From Hahnella lacustris (lineage in GTDB: Bacteria; Pseudomonadota; Gammaproteobacteria; Burkholderiales; Burkholderiaceae_A), in NCBI GenBank assembly GCA_965194655.1, contig OZ239148.1, positions 1,550,001 through 1,614,000 on the forward strand: a stretch of DNA of 64,000 bases, given 5' to 3'. Made by a program: the position numbers and the translations under genes. The notes under the pieces are model-generated. The model saw only the letters and a list, made by a program, of their open reading frames with translations, made no database searches and had not been told where the DNA came from. Positions within the stretch are counted from its first letter, which is position 1. Each line of letters starts with the position of its first letter. This document shows, one piece after another, positions 1 through 7,604 of the stretch.

Positions 1-183
1 CCCATTCTGCCCACCGCTGTCGCTCGAGCAGAAACAGAGGTCTTCGGACTCACACAGCCGTGGTCCTGGTCTGACCTTGACCGTCCCGCACTCGAGAAGG
101 TGCAGCCTTTTCAACACCTCTTCTCACGGGTCGATCGAGATCAGGTTGACCGTCTGATTGAAGCCAATAAAACCAGCCTCTAG
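1..183 (+). CDS. metG: Methionyl-tRNA synthetase, C-terminal end (partial)
   Basis: The window opens inside a reading frame (frame 1) that ends at TAG 181-183. The 60 visible residues include PFQHLFSRVDRDQVDRLIEAN, read here as the conserved end of the anticodon-binding region of bacterial MetRS (typically xPFxxLFxRIxxxQVxxLIEA). MetRS charges tRNA-Met in the cytoplasm. No C-terminal tRNA-binding extension follows, so this would be the short form or the end of the core. The next gene, a DUF3460 protein, begins 10 bases downstream; metG followed by DUF3460 and scpA is, as I recall, a common order in Burkholderiales. The call rests on a short fragment, but motif and context agree. Confidence 0.8.
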   Translation, partial: PILPTAVARAETEVFGLTQPWSWSDLDRPALEKVQPFQHLFSRVDRDQVDRLIEANKTSL

Positions 184-193
184 GAGCCCCTCC

Positions 194-394
194 ATGCCCA
201 TTTTCTCGCGCGCCCACTACGAGTCTGAGGTCACCCAGTTTCTGTCCGATCTCAAACTCGCTAAGCCTCACCTTGAACAATCGCAGCGCGAGGGTCGAGC
301 CCGACTCTGGGACAAGGAACCCATCGACCTCGATCAGTTTGAGCGTTCACAGCGCGCACGCGTGGCTCAGAAGCCCTACGTGTACCAAATTTAA
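194..394 (+). CDS. DUF3460 family protein
   Basis: Small 66-residue protein beginning MPIFSRAHYESEVTQFL. It is rich in charged residues and has a conserved-looking middle (GRARLWDKEPIDLDQ) and an Arg/Gln-rich end. It has no signal peptide and no membrane segment, so it is probably cytoplasmic. The sequence resembles DUF3460, a family of unknown function found mainly in Betaproteobacteria. ATG 194 is preferred over an upstream in-frame ATG at 158, because the upstream one lies inside metG and the family begins at this methionine. It sits 10 bases after metG and 6 bases before scpA, so it is probably cotranscribed. Function unknown. Confidence 0.8.
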   Translation: MPIFSRAHYESEVTQFLSDLKLAKPHLEQSQREGRARLWDKEPIDLDQFERSQRARVAQKPYVYQI

Positions 395-400
395 GACCAG

Positions 401-1222
401 GTGACGACCACCCCTCCCCCGAGCCCGGAGGTCGAGGCCATTGCGCGCCTCTACGGTGAGCCTCTGGTCGATTTTCCACGAGACCTCTACATTCCACCCG
501 ATGCGCTGGAGGTGATTCTGGAGGCCTTTGAAGGGCCGCTGGACCTTCTGCTCTATCTCATTCGGCGGCAGAATTTCAACATCCTCGACATTCCCATGGC
601 CGAGGTCACGCAGCAGTACCTGAAGTACATCGATGAGGTTCGCGAGCACAACCTCGAACTCGCTGCGGAATACCTGCTCATGGCAGCCATGCTCATTGAG
701 ATCAAGTCGCGCATGCTTCTCCCTGTGCGCCCCAAGGCGGGCGAGGATGAGCCCGAGGACCCACGTGCAGAGTTGGTGCGAAGGCTCCTCGAGTACGAGC
801 AGATGAAGCTTGCTGGACAGAAGCTCGATCACCTTCCCCAGGCCGGGCGAGATGTCTTTGCCGCTCAGGTGATGATCGAACAGACCCTCGTTCCTCGGCT
901 GCCACAGGTGAGTGCCCTGGACCTTCAACAAGCGTGGAGAGAGCTCCTGAAAAGGGCCAAGCTCGTGGCCCATCATCAGGTCACCCGAGAGGCACTCTCC
1001 GTGCGAGAGCACATGGCGAAGATCCTTCGTCAGCTTCGAGCCGTCTCCTTTGTCGAGTTCCAAGACCTCTTCGAAGAGGCAATCCGCGCAGGTGGGGGCA
1101 TACCGGTGGTCGTGGTTCACTTCCTCGCGCTCCTCGAACTGGCCCGGGAGGGTTTGATCGATCTCACGCAGGCAGCGCCCTTTGCACCCATTTATGTCCG
1201 GCTCTCCAGTCAGTCCAGCTGA
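401..1222 (+). CDS. scpA: Segregation and condensation protein A
   Basis: 273-residue kleisin-type partner of SMC and ScpB in chromosome condensation. The family signature FEGPLDLLLYLIRR is at residues 43-56, followed by the conserved NILDIPMAEVTQQYLKYI stretch. The C-terminal part (RLVHHQV to the end) is a winged-helix-like region typical of the SMC-head-binding end. Translation probably starts at GTG 401, six bases after the preceding gene; an N-terminal Pro/Glu-rich stretch of about 30 residues precedes the conserved domain. The 3' end overlaps the start of murB by 29 bases, which suggests translational coupling. ScpB is not in the window. Confidence 0.93.
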   Translation: MTTTPPPSPEVEAIARLYGEPLVDFPRDLYIPPDALEVILEAFEGPLDLLLYLIRRQNFNILDIPMAEVTQQYLKYIDEVREHNLELAAEYLLMAAMLIEIKSRMLLPVRPKAGEDEPEDPRAELVRRLLEYEQMKLAGQKLDHLPQAGRDVFAAQVMIEQTLVPRLPQVSALDLQQAWRELLKRAKLVAHHQVTREALSVREHMAKILRQLRAVSFVEFQDLFEEAIRAGGGIPVVVVHFLALLELAREGLIDLTQAAPFAPIYVRLSSQSS

Positions 1223-2273
1223 TCTCACGAGCCTCAACACCCTTAGGCTTCCCGCATTCGCAGACTCACTGATGGTGTTGCGAGACAGCCTCGCACTGCC
1301 TGCGTTGAGCGAGCGCCTGCGAGACCAACCTCGGTTCATTCTCGGTGGCGGAAGTAATGTGGTGATCACCCACGACCGAACCGATCCACTCCCGGTGACC
1401 GTGATCCATAACCAGCTGCGTGGACTGGTGAGACTCGAACAAGACGAGAACCACATCATCGTGCGATGTGCTGCCGGAGAGTCCTGGCACGCCTTTGTGA
1501 TGTGGACACTCTCCCAGGGCTGGGCCGGTCTGGAGAACCTTGCCCTTATTCCAGGAACGGTCGGAGCCGCCCCCATTCAGAACATTGGCGCGTACGGCGT
1601 AGAGGTCTGTGATCGAATTGAGGCGGTCCATGCCTGGGACTTTCAGGATCAGTCACATGTGAGTTTTAGTGCGGATGAATGTGGGTTTGGCTATCGTCGG
1701 TCACAGTTCAAGGATGCTTCCATCCAAGGCCCATGGGATCGCCCACGCTATCTGGTCGTCGCTGTCGATTTTCGGCTCCAAACGGGCCGCCATCCCAAGC
1801 TGGAATTTGCCTACGCCGGCCTGGCCGCTGAAGTCGAGCGCCTCGCACATGGGCATGCAGCCTCGCCGATGCTTATTGCCCATGCCGTCATGTCGCTTCG
1901 AAATCAAAAGCTCCCGTCGCCCGAACAGCTGGGCAATGTCGGGAGCTTCTTCATGAACCCCATCGTTCCTGTGGCGTTTGCAAATACGCTCTCCGAGCGT
2001 CATCCCGAGATGCCTTACTATCCGGTCGGCTCTGAGGAGACCAAGCTCTCAGCGGGTTGGCTGATCGAAGCCTGCGGGCTCAAGGGGTTTCGCCATGGAG
2101 AAGCAGGGGTCTCCGAGCGGCATGCCCTCGTTCTGGTCAACCATGGAGCCGCGACGGGTGCAGAACTTCTCTCGCTGGCCGGCCATGTCCAACGCACGGT
2201 CTTGGCCAAGTTCGGTGTTTGGCTCGACCCCGAACCCCAGTTTATTCCGCCAAGGCCCCAGACCAGCCATTGA
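1194..2273 (+). CDS. murB: UDP-N-acetylenolpyruvoylglucosamine reductase
   Basis: Flavoenzyme of about 359 residues that reduces UDP-GlcNAc-enolpyruvate to UDP-MurNAc with NADPH, the second committed step of peptidoglycan precursor synthesis. FAD-binding GGGSN is at residues 51-55, followed by the type-I MurB blocks PGTVGAAPIQNIGAYGVE, the GYRRSQFK loop, the GNVGSFFMNP segment with the catalytic Ser, and DPEPQFI near the C-terminus with the catalytic Glu. Length and motifs fit the E. coli-type enzyme. ATG 1194 is chosen; a TTG at 1182 would add four residues. It overlaps scpA and converges with yaaA, with only about 22 bases between stop codons. Confidence 0.95.
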   Translation: MSGSPVSPADLTSLNTLRLPAFADSLMVLRDSLALPALSERLRDQPRFILGGGSNVVITHDRTDPLPVTVIHNQLRGLVRLEQDENHIIVRCAAGESWHAFVMWTLSQGWAGLENLALIPGTVGAAPIQNIGAYGVEVCDRIEAVHAWDFQDQSHVSFSADECGFGYRRSQFKDASIQGPWDRPRYLVVAVDFRLQTGRHPKLEFAYAGLAAEVERLAHGHAASPMLIAHAVMSLRNQKLPSPEQLGNVGSFFMNPIVPVAFANTLSERHPEMPYYPVGSEETKLSAGWLIEACGLKGFRHGEAGVSERHALVLVNHGAATGAELLSLAGHVQRTVLAKFGVWLDPEPQFIPPRPQTSH

Positions 2274-2295
2274 GCCGAGCCACCCCGTCACCTTC

Positions 2296-3129
2296 CTAAG
2301 TCGGGCGGCGGCGCCTAAAAATGGGGCGCTCCTGTGTACTCATGCCCTTCATCCATCGATAGCCCTCGGCCTTAAACGCAGTCAAGTCCTCTGGCTTCAC
2401 GAGGCGATGCTCAATGACAAATCGCGCCATCAGACCTCTCGCACGCTTGGCATAGAAGCTCACCACCTTGTAGTCGCCATTGGGTTGCTCATCTTCAAAC
2501 ACGGGCGAGATCACGAGTCCCGCCTGAAGCCCTGGGCCGCCTGGATCGGTGGCCGTTTGTGGCCCAGGCTTGAGTCGAAGGACCTTGGCATACTCATTCG
2601 AGGCGAGATTGAGAAGCACAGAGGGCTCGCGTTTGGCCACCAACATCTGCAGTTGTTCATTGATGGCGTTGGTCACCCGATGCCCCCAAAAGGCATAGAG
2701 ATCTGAGCCCCGCTCGGTGGCCAGACGCGTTCCCATTTCGAGCCGGTAGGGCTGAAGTGCGTCCAAGGGACGGAGGGCGCCATACAACCCAGAGAGGATG
2801 CAGAGATGATTCTGAGCCCACTGGAGGTCCGCTTTCTTGAGGCTTACTGCCTCTAACCCCTCATAGACATCCCCATCGAAAGCCAGCATGGCGTGGCGCG
2901 CATCGGGGGGAGTCATCACGCCGGTCTCCCATCGTGCAAAGCGCTCCGCATTGAGATCTGCTAATGAGTCACTCAGGCTCATGAGCTTTCCAATCTCGGC
3001 CGGTGCACATCGACGCAGGCGGTCTGCAAGGAGGGCCGCATCGGACTCGAAGGCCGGGGTGGTCAACGGGATGCTGGGCGATGGACGGTCAAAGTCAAGC
3101 GATTTTGCTGGAGACAACAACATCAACAT
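2296..3129 (-). CDS. yaaA: Peroxide stress protein YaaA (DUF328/UPF0246)
   Basis: 277-residue cytoplasmic protein of the YaaA family, which in E. coli lowers free iron and protects DNA during hydrogen peroxide stress. The N-terminus MLMLLSPAKSLDF matches the family start (MLxLxSPAKxLD). Other family blocks seen are ALLADRLRRC, the SLxDLNxERF region, the LSGLYGxLRPLDxxxPYRLEMG segment and the C-terminal F-KAEGYRWM region. The open frame runs back to 3321 but the extra 64 residues lie inside the next gene and look non-coding, so start 3129 is used. Only one base separates this start from the stop of the antiporter gene upstream, so the two are probably cotranscribed. Confidence 0.92.
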   Translation of the reverse strand: MLMLLSPAKSLDFDRPSPSIPLTTPAFESDAALLADRLRRCAPAEIGKLMSLSDSLADLNAERFARWETGVMTPPDARHAMLAFDGDVYEGLEAVSLKKADLQWAQNHLCILSGLYGALRPLDALQPYRLEMGTRLATERGSDLYAFWGHRVTNAINEQLQMLVAKREPSVLLNLASNEYAKVLRLKPGPQTATDPGGPGLQAGLVISPVFEDEQPNGDYKVVSFYAKRARGLMARFVIEHRLVKPEDLTAFKAEGYRWMKGMSTQERPIFRRRRPT

Positions 3130-3130
3130 C

Positions 3131-4312
3131 TCACTGGCCCTCCTTCGGTTTCTGGCGTGCAAGCAAGGTGGCTGCACTCGATGCCAAGACCAGCCAGAGC
3201 GCAGCACCCATGGGGAAAATTTCGTCCGAGAGCCCCGCCTCCTCTCGAGCAGTGAGCAGCAGCAAAACCGTAATGAGGCCCCGCGGGCTGACCCACATGA
3301 GTTCGTGTGGATAGGGGGCACGGACCACCCAGAGCAGCGGACGTCGGATCAGGAAGATGGCAGCCAACGCAAGCGTGGCCCAGAGGATCGCGTCGAGGGC
3401 CAGCAAGCTGGGCAGATCTGCCCAGATGCCCAGCAGAATAAAAAAGATCGAGCGAATGGCGAAAGTAAACTCCGTCACCTGCGCCTTGAACTCTTGCACC
3501 GCGTGCGGAAAATCCTCTGAGCCGATGGCAGCCAAACGAGCGGACCGTGCCTGCAGAAGCGCGATATTGCTAAGGAACAGACCAAACGCGAGCACCAGCA
3601 GCAAAGGAGAGAGATTCAAGGCTTTGCCAGTGGCATAGAGCAGAAGGAGCCCAGCCATCATGGGAACAAACCTGACGTGCCCGGTCAGCCGGTTCATCAG
3701 CCAGTAGAGGCCCAATACAAACACCACTGAAAGCAGGATGGAGAGGAGGCCTCCACCGACCAGGTTGTATGCAAATCCGGAGGCTAGCCCCTGAGAGGTG
3801 AGCCAGGCATAGAACAGCAGCACCCCGAGAATGTCGGCAAAAGCACTTTCGTAGGTGATGAACTCCCGCGCGTCTTCGCCCAGACGTTGAGCTGCGGGAA
3901 TGGCCACGGCGCTGCTCACAACAGCCAATGGAATGGCCACCAGACCAGCGAGATAGTCGCTAAATCCCACCAGCCAGACCAGGACGAGACCAATGGTCAG
4001 AGAGAGGACCGTCACTGCGAGCAAGGCGGCAACAAAGGCTTTCCCCATCAGATGCAGCCGATCCGATCGCACGTCTAGGTCCAATGCAGCCTCTAAAACA
4101 ATCAAGATGAGGCCCAGGGTGCCAATGACCGGCAAGGCATTCTCAATCAAGACACCTGACTTTCCCATTCCACCAGTGAACACATTGATGAGAAGCCCCA
4201 GGGTTAGCAATGCCAAGACCGCAGGAAATCTCCAACGGCGTGCGGCGATCTCAATGACATAGGCCACCAGTAACAGCATGGAGCCTCCTAGCAGGACCAG
4301 CGTCGTCGACAT
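3131..4312 (-). CDS. Cation:proton antiporter (CPA family)
   Basis: 393-residue, highly hydrophobic inner-membrane protein with about a dozen predicted membrane segments, beginning with LVLLGGSMLLLVAYVIEIAA. The sequence fits the Na+/H+ exchanger fold: a TLGLLINVFTGG N-terminal segment, LILIVLEAALDLDV, and a helix with acidic residues and AVAIPAAQRL/TYESAFADILG like the ion-binding region of CPA1/CPA2 antiporters. It probably exchanges Na+ or K+ for protons; the specific ion cannot be told. No C-terminal TrkA/RCK domain is present. It lies 4 bases after the haloacid dehalogenase-type gene and 1 base before yaaA on the same strand. Confidence 0.82.
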   Translation of the reverse strand: MSTTLVLLGGSMLLLVAYVIEIAARRWRFPAVLALLTLGLLINVFTGGMGKSGVLIENALPVIGTLGLILIVLEAALDLDVRSDRLHLMGKAFVAALLAVTVLSLTIGLVLVWLVGFSDYLAGLVAIPLAVVSSAVAIPAAQRLGEDAREFITYESAFADILGVLLFYAWLTSQGLASGFAYNLVGGGLLSILLSVVFVLGLYWLMNRLTGHVRFVPMMAGLLLLYATGKALNLSPLLLVLAFGLFLSNIALLQARSARLAAIGSEDFPHAVQEFKAQVTEFTFAIRSIFFILLGIWADLPSLLALDAILWATLALAAIFLIRRPLLWVVRAPYPHELMWVSPRGLITVLLLLTAREEAGLSDEIFPMGAALWLVLASSAATLLARQKPKEGQ

Positions 4313-4316
4313 GACC

Positions 4317-5015
4317 CTATTGCTCCGGCTTCAGAACCCAGTCCGCCAAGGCAGCGAGGCTTGGGCCTTGCCCTGTGGGCTCGGTGTCGAGTTCCTCAAA
4401 TGGCAGATCCACTCGTTGAATCCAATAGGCCTGCAGACCCTGCCATCGAGCGCCTGCGACGTCCCAGGCATTTGACGAGATCAGGACAGCCTCATGAGGA
4501 GAGCAACGCGCGTACTCGAGCGCCAGGGAATAGACCCTGGGGTCAACCTTGAAACTTCGAATGGACTCCGCCGAGAGCACAGCATCGAACGAAGAGGAGA
4601 GACCGGAGTGGTCCAGGGCCTGCGCGAGCATGTCGGGGTTGCCATTCGAGAGCACCACCAACGGAATGCCCGCTTCTCGGAGTGAGGCCAACGCTTGGGG
4701 CACCTCCGGGTAGGGACTGATCTGTGCATACGCCTGCATGACACCCTCCACGACCGAGGCCTTGATCTCCTGATGGAATGCACGCAGGGTGTACCTGAGC
4801 GCATCCTGAGTGATCAGCCAGAACGACTTGTATTGGGCAGCGCCTGCAAGGGCCCTGAGTCTGCTGTACTCGAGCTGTTTGTCTCTCAGCATCTGCGCCA
4901 TGGGGCGGCCTTGCTCGGGATAGAACTGCTCTAGGCGCGTGCTGACCGACAGCACGTCAAACAGCGTGCCGTAGGCATCGAAGGCCAGGACTTTGGGAGG
5001 TGGATTCAGAGCCAT
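4317..5015 (-). CDS. Haloacid dehalogenase type II-like hydrolase
   Basis: 232-residue HAD-superfamily enzyme. Motif I is FDAYGTLFDV with the nucleophilic Asp at residue 13. Motif II is VLSNGNPDML, the Lys motif is in SFKVDPRVYSLAL, and motif III is SSNAWDVAGA. The DAYGT and SNAWD forms are typical of (S)-2-haloacid dehalogenases, which replace the halogen of L-2-haloacids by hydroxyl. Many such genes may act on other small substrates, so the substrate is inferred only. It is cytoplasmic with no signal peptide. It is followed closely by the antiporter gene and preceded by the Anbu peptidase gene (12-base gap), all on the minus strand. Confidence 0.85.
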   Translation of the reverse strand: MALNPPPKVLAFDAYGTLFDVLSVSTRLEQFYPEQGRPMAQMLRDKQLEYSRLRALAGAAQYKSFWLITQDALRYTLRAFHQEIKASVVEGVMQAYAQISPYPEVPQALASLREAGIPLVVLSNGNPDMLAQALDHSGLSSSFDAVLSAESIRSFKVDPRVYSLALEYARCSPHEAVLISSNAWDVAGARWQGLQAYWIQRVDLPFEELDTEPTGQGPSLAALADWVLKPEQ

Positions 5016-5027
5016 GCTCTGAGTGTA

Positions 5028-5807
5028 TTACTGATCAGTGCTGCGAATGAGACGCTCAAGGATGGGCGCGGATCGTTCGATCTGCATGGAGTCCCAGTCC
5101 AGCTCTGGCAGACTGTGAAAGGCGTCCTTGAGCAGAGCGCCCCAGCGGTGCCGAATATTGTTGAAATAAGCGTCGTCATCTTGAATGGTGACGAAACGAC
5201 CTACCCGCAGGTCTCCCGCGCGATAGACCAACAGATCGAGCGGCAGGCCAACCGAGAGATTAGAGCGCACGGTGGAATCCATCGAAATCAGGGCGCACTT
5301 GGTCGCCTCATCGAGAGGCGTATGCGGCGTAAGGACCCGATCCAGAATGGGCTTGCCGTACTTGGACTCGCCAATCTGGAAGTACGGTGTCTCCTCTCCA
5401 GCCTCAATGAAATTGCCTGCGGAATAGACCTGAAAGAGCCGACAATGCTCACCCGCGATCTGCCCACCCAGAATAAAGGTGCAGTTGAACTCAATGTTGA
5501 ACTCAGCCAGAGCCTTATGGTCCCGTTCGAAGACCGTGCGAACGGCGTGCCCCAGAACTTCGGCCGCCTCCGCCATCGTACGGGCTGACCAAAGGGTGTG
5601 ACTCTCCGAACTCTGCGAGAGCATCTCGCGCACGGACTGCGTAATGGCGAGATTACCAGCGGTCATCAGGACGATCATTCGATCCCCTGGGCGCTCAAAA
5701 ACGGTCATCTTCCGAAACGTGGAGATCTGGTCCATCCCAGCATTGGTTCGGGAGTCGGACAGGAAGACAAGGCCTTCGTGAAGATTGGCCGCAACGCAGT
5801 AGGTCAT
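5028..5807 (-). CDS. Anbu (ancestral beta-subunit) proteasome-type peptidase
   Basis: 259-residue Ntn-hydrolase of the HslV/20S-like Anbu family. It starts MTYCVAAN, so removal of Met would expose the catalytic N-terminal Thr. It has the proteasome-fold blocks GLVFLSDSRTNAG and MIVLMTAGNLA. The protein is inferred to form a cytoplasmic self-compartmentalised peptidase. It is the last gene of a four-gene minus-strand group (ATP-grasp, alpha-E, transglutaminase, Anbu), an arrangement described for Anbu loci in many proteobacteria. The gap to the transglutaminase gene is 34 bases. Its natural substrate is not established; an amide ligase/peptidase role for the whole operon is inference. Confidence 0.9.
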   Translation of the reverse strand: MTYCVAANLHEGLVFLSDSRTNAGMDQISTFRKMTVFERPGDRMIVLMTAGNLAITQSVREMLSQSSESHTLWSARTMAEAAEVLGHAVRTVFERDHKALAEFNIEFNCTFILGGQIAGEHCRLFQVYSAGNFIEAGEETPYFQIGESKYGKPILDRVLTPHTPLDEATKCALISMDSTVRSNLSVGLPLDLLVYRAGDLRVGRFVTIQDDDAYFNNIRHRWGALLKDAFHSLPELDWDSMQIERSAPILERLIRSTDQ

Positions 5808-5841
5808 GGCCTTGGAGTATATCGTTCAGCCATATACGCGC

Positions 5842-6639
5842 TCAGGCATTGACCGAGATTGCGACCCGCATCGATTCATTGCCCCCCCCTTGTCGTACGC
5901 CCCTGACCGGGGCCACAGCGGCGTAGTCGGGGCCAACGGCGAGGCGAAGCCAGCGATCACCTGGCTCACAGCAATGGGTCACATCGAGCCCTCGCCATCG
6001 ATCCTCCAGCCAGACATCAACCCAGGCATGCGTGGCCTCGCTCGCACGAGCCTCGCCACTCACATAGCCACTGACATAGCGCGCAGGTATGCCAAGGCTT
6101 CGGCAGCAGGCCAACATGACATGCGCATGGTCCTGGCATACCCCCGCACGCGCACTCCAGGCCTGAGCCGCAGAGGTATAGACCTCGGTCACGCCCGGGG
6201 AGTAGACGAGATAGGCCTCAAGCGCACGCGCCAGATGGAGCAGGCTGTCGTAGTCACACCTGGGTACCTGGGACTTGGCGAACGCCACCATCTCCGGGGT
6301 AGGCAAGGTCAGCGCAGTTGCCCTCAAGTAAAGCTCCAGCGGCGGCTCGCCGTTCACCCGCCGAGTGTCATCCCATTGGCCATTCACTCGACTGTGATCA
6401 CACTCCACCTCACCCGATACACAGATCGAGACAGACGTGGAGGGCGAAGAGACGACGATCATGCTCACCCAATTCCCATACGCGTCGCGCTGATGGGTAA
6501 TGGGATGATCAGAACGGGTCTCCCATTGCACGACCCGCTGCCCAGGCTCGTCTCTGGGCGTGAGATAGACCCTCTGAATGGCGTAATGCAAGGGGCTGTC
6601 GTATTCGTAATGGGTCTGGTGATCAACTCTCAGTCTCAT
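5842..6639 (-). CDS. Transglutaminase-like cysteine protease-fold protein
   Basis: 265-residue protein with an N-terminal beta region (MRLRVDHQTHYEYDSP, typical of the bacterial transglutaminase N-domain) and a transglutaminase core. The catalytic triad is visible: Cys168 in AGVCQDHAH, His204 in ATHAWV and Asp219 in GLDVTH. Family members cleave or form amide bonds, often isopeptides. Start 6639 overlaps the alpha-E stop by ATGA, so translation is coupled; an in-frame start five codons upstream is less likely. It is the third gene of the Anbu operon. No signal peptide, so it is probably cytoplasmic. Substrate unknown. Confidence 0.9.
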   Translation of the reverse strand: MRLRVDHQTHYEYDSPLHYAIQRVYLTPRDEPGQRVVQWETRSDHPITHQRDAYGNWVSMIVVSSPSTSVSICVSGEVECDHSRVNGQWDDTRRVNGEPPLELYLRATALTLPTPEMVAFAKSQVPRCDYDSLLHLARALEAYLVYSPGVTEVYTSAAQAWSARAGVCQDHAHVMLACCRSLGIPARYVSGYVSGEARASEATHAWVDVWLEDRWRGLDVTHCCEPGDRWLRLAVGPDYAAVAPVRGVRQGGGNESMRVAISVNA

Positions 6640-7604
6640 GAGGCCTCCTTCCAATCCTGAGCAATCAACGGAACCAAAAAGTCCTCACTGATGGCCATTC
6701 CAAGGGCATGGATAGACTGGAGGAATTCGGTCAGAAAGAGATGGATTCTCGGCTCGAACTGCTCGTCGATGGCCAGGTACTGCAGGTTCGCCCTCATGCG
6801 CCCGGCGAGGCGAACAGATTGCATGCCGTGTCGGGGTGCAACCTGTTCGAGATTCAGCAAGAGCTCATTCAGACAGGCGAGGAGCGCACGCGGCATATCT
6901 GGCCGTTGAATGAGGAGCTCCGCAATCCGTAAAGGGCTCACCACATCTCGATAGACTTTTCGGTAGATCTCAAAGGCTGACAAAGAGCGAAGCACCGAGG
7001 CCCAGTAGTAGTAATCGGCTCTCTCTTGATCCTCGCTTTGATGATCCGCATGAGCAACAAACTTCACATCCAGAATGCGGGCCGTGTTGTCGGCTCGCTC
7101 GAGGAAGGTTCCGACTCGAGAGAAAAAGTAGGCTTCATCTTTGAGCATGGTCCCGATCATGACTCCCCGAAAGAGGTGTGACTGGTGCTTCACCCATTCC
7201 AGCAAACGGCCAGGGTCTCGCGTCCACCCCGGGGTGCGCAGTTGGGCGCGGAGCTCCAACCATGTCGTATTCACGGCCTCCCAGAGTTCGGGGGCGAGCA
7301 CCACCCGAACCGCACGAGCATTTTCTCGGGCGGCAGCAAGGCAGCTCACAATAGATGAAGGATTCTGGGGGTCGGCCAGCATGAAACTCAGAACGCCCTC
7401 TGCTGAGACGGCCTCTCGATTGGAGTGATAGGCGTCCTCCAGTTCATAGAGCTCCAAGAATGCTCTCCACTGTTCGAGTGCCTGTGCCTGCCCACCTGCC
7501 AACATACCCGCCTGGCTTTGCGCATCGAGTAGCCGAACCGTGTTCTCGGCGCGCTCAATGTAGCGAGACATCCAATAGAGGCTATCGGCCCAGCGACTCA
7601 GCAT
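6636..7604 (-). CDS. Alpha-E domain protein (DUF403)
   Basis: 322-residue all-helical protein beginning MLSRWADSLYWMSRYIERAEN, the hallmark N-terminus of the alpha-E family, and containing the HLFRGVMIGTMLKDEAYFFSRVGTFLERADNTAR repeat-like helix region. The function is unknown, but the family occurs almost always next to circularly permuted ATP-grasp ligases and transglutaminases and is thought to work with them in peptide or amide modification. It overlaps the ATP-grasp gene by 23 bases at its start and the transglutaminase by 4 at its end. Confidence 0.92.
   Translation of the reverse strand: MLSRWADSLYWMSRYIERAENTVRLLDAQSQAGMLAGGQAQALEQWRAFLELYELEDAYHSNREAVSAEGVLSFMLADPQNPSSIVSCLAAARENARAVRVVLAPELWEAVNTTWLELRAQLRTPGWTRDPGRLLEWVKHQSHLFRGVMIGTMLKDEAYFFSRVGTFLERADNTARILDVKFVAHADHQSEDQERADYYYWASVLRSLSAFEIYRKVYRDVVSPLRIAELLIQRPDMPRALLACLNELLLNLEQVAPRHGMQSVRLAGRMRANLQYLAIDEQFEPRIHLFLTEFLQSIHALGMAISEDFLVPLIAQDWKEAS

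Noticed and set aside
347..1576. Long minus-strand open frame (409 codons) across scpA and murB
   Set aside because: It is antisense to two clearly recognisable genes and its translation resembles no protein family; GC-rich DNA gives long shadow frames.
2095..2706. Plus-strand open frame spanning the murB end and yaaA
   Set aside because: Overlaps two genes in other frames and does not resemble a protein family.
5806..6660. Plus-strand open frame (284 codons) over the transglutaminase gene
   Set aside because: The opposite strand encodes an intact transglutaminase with catalytic residues; the plus-strand translation is unlike any family.
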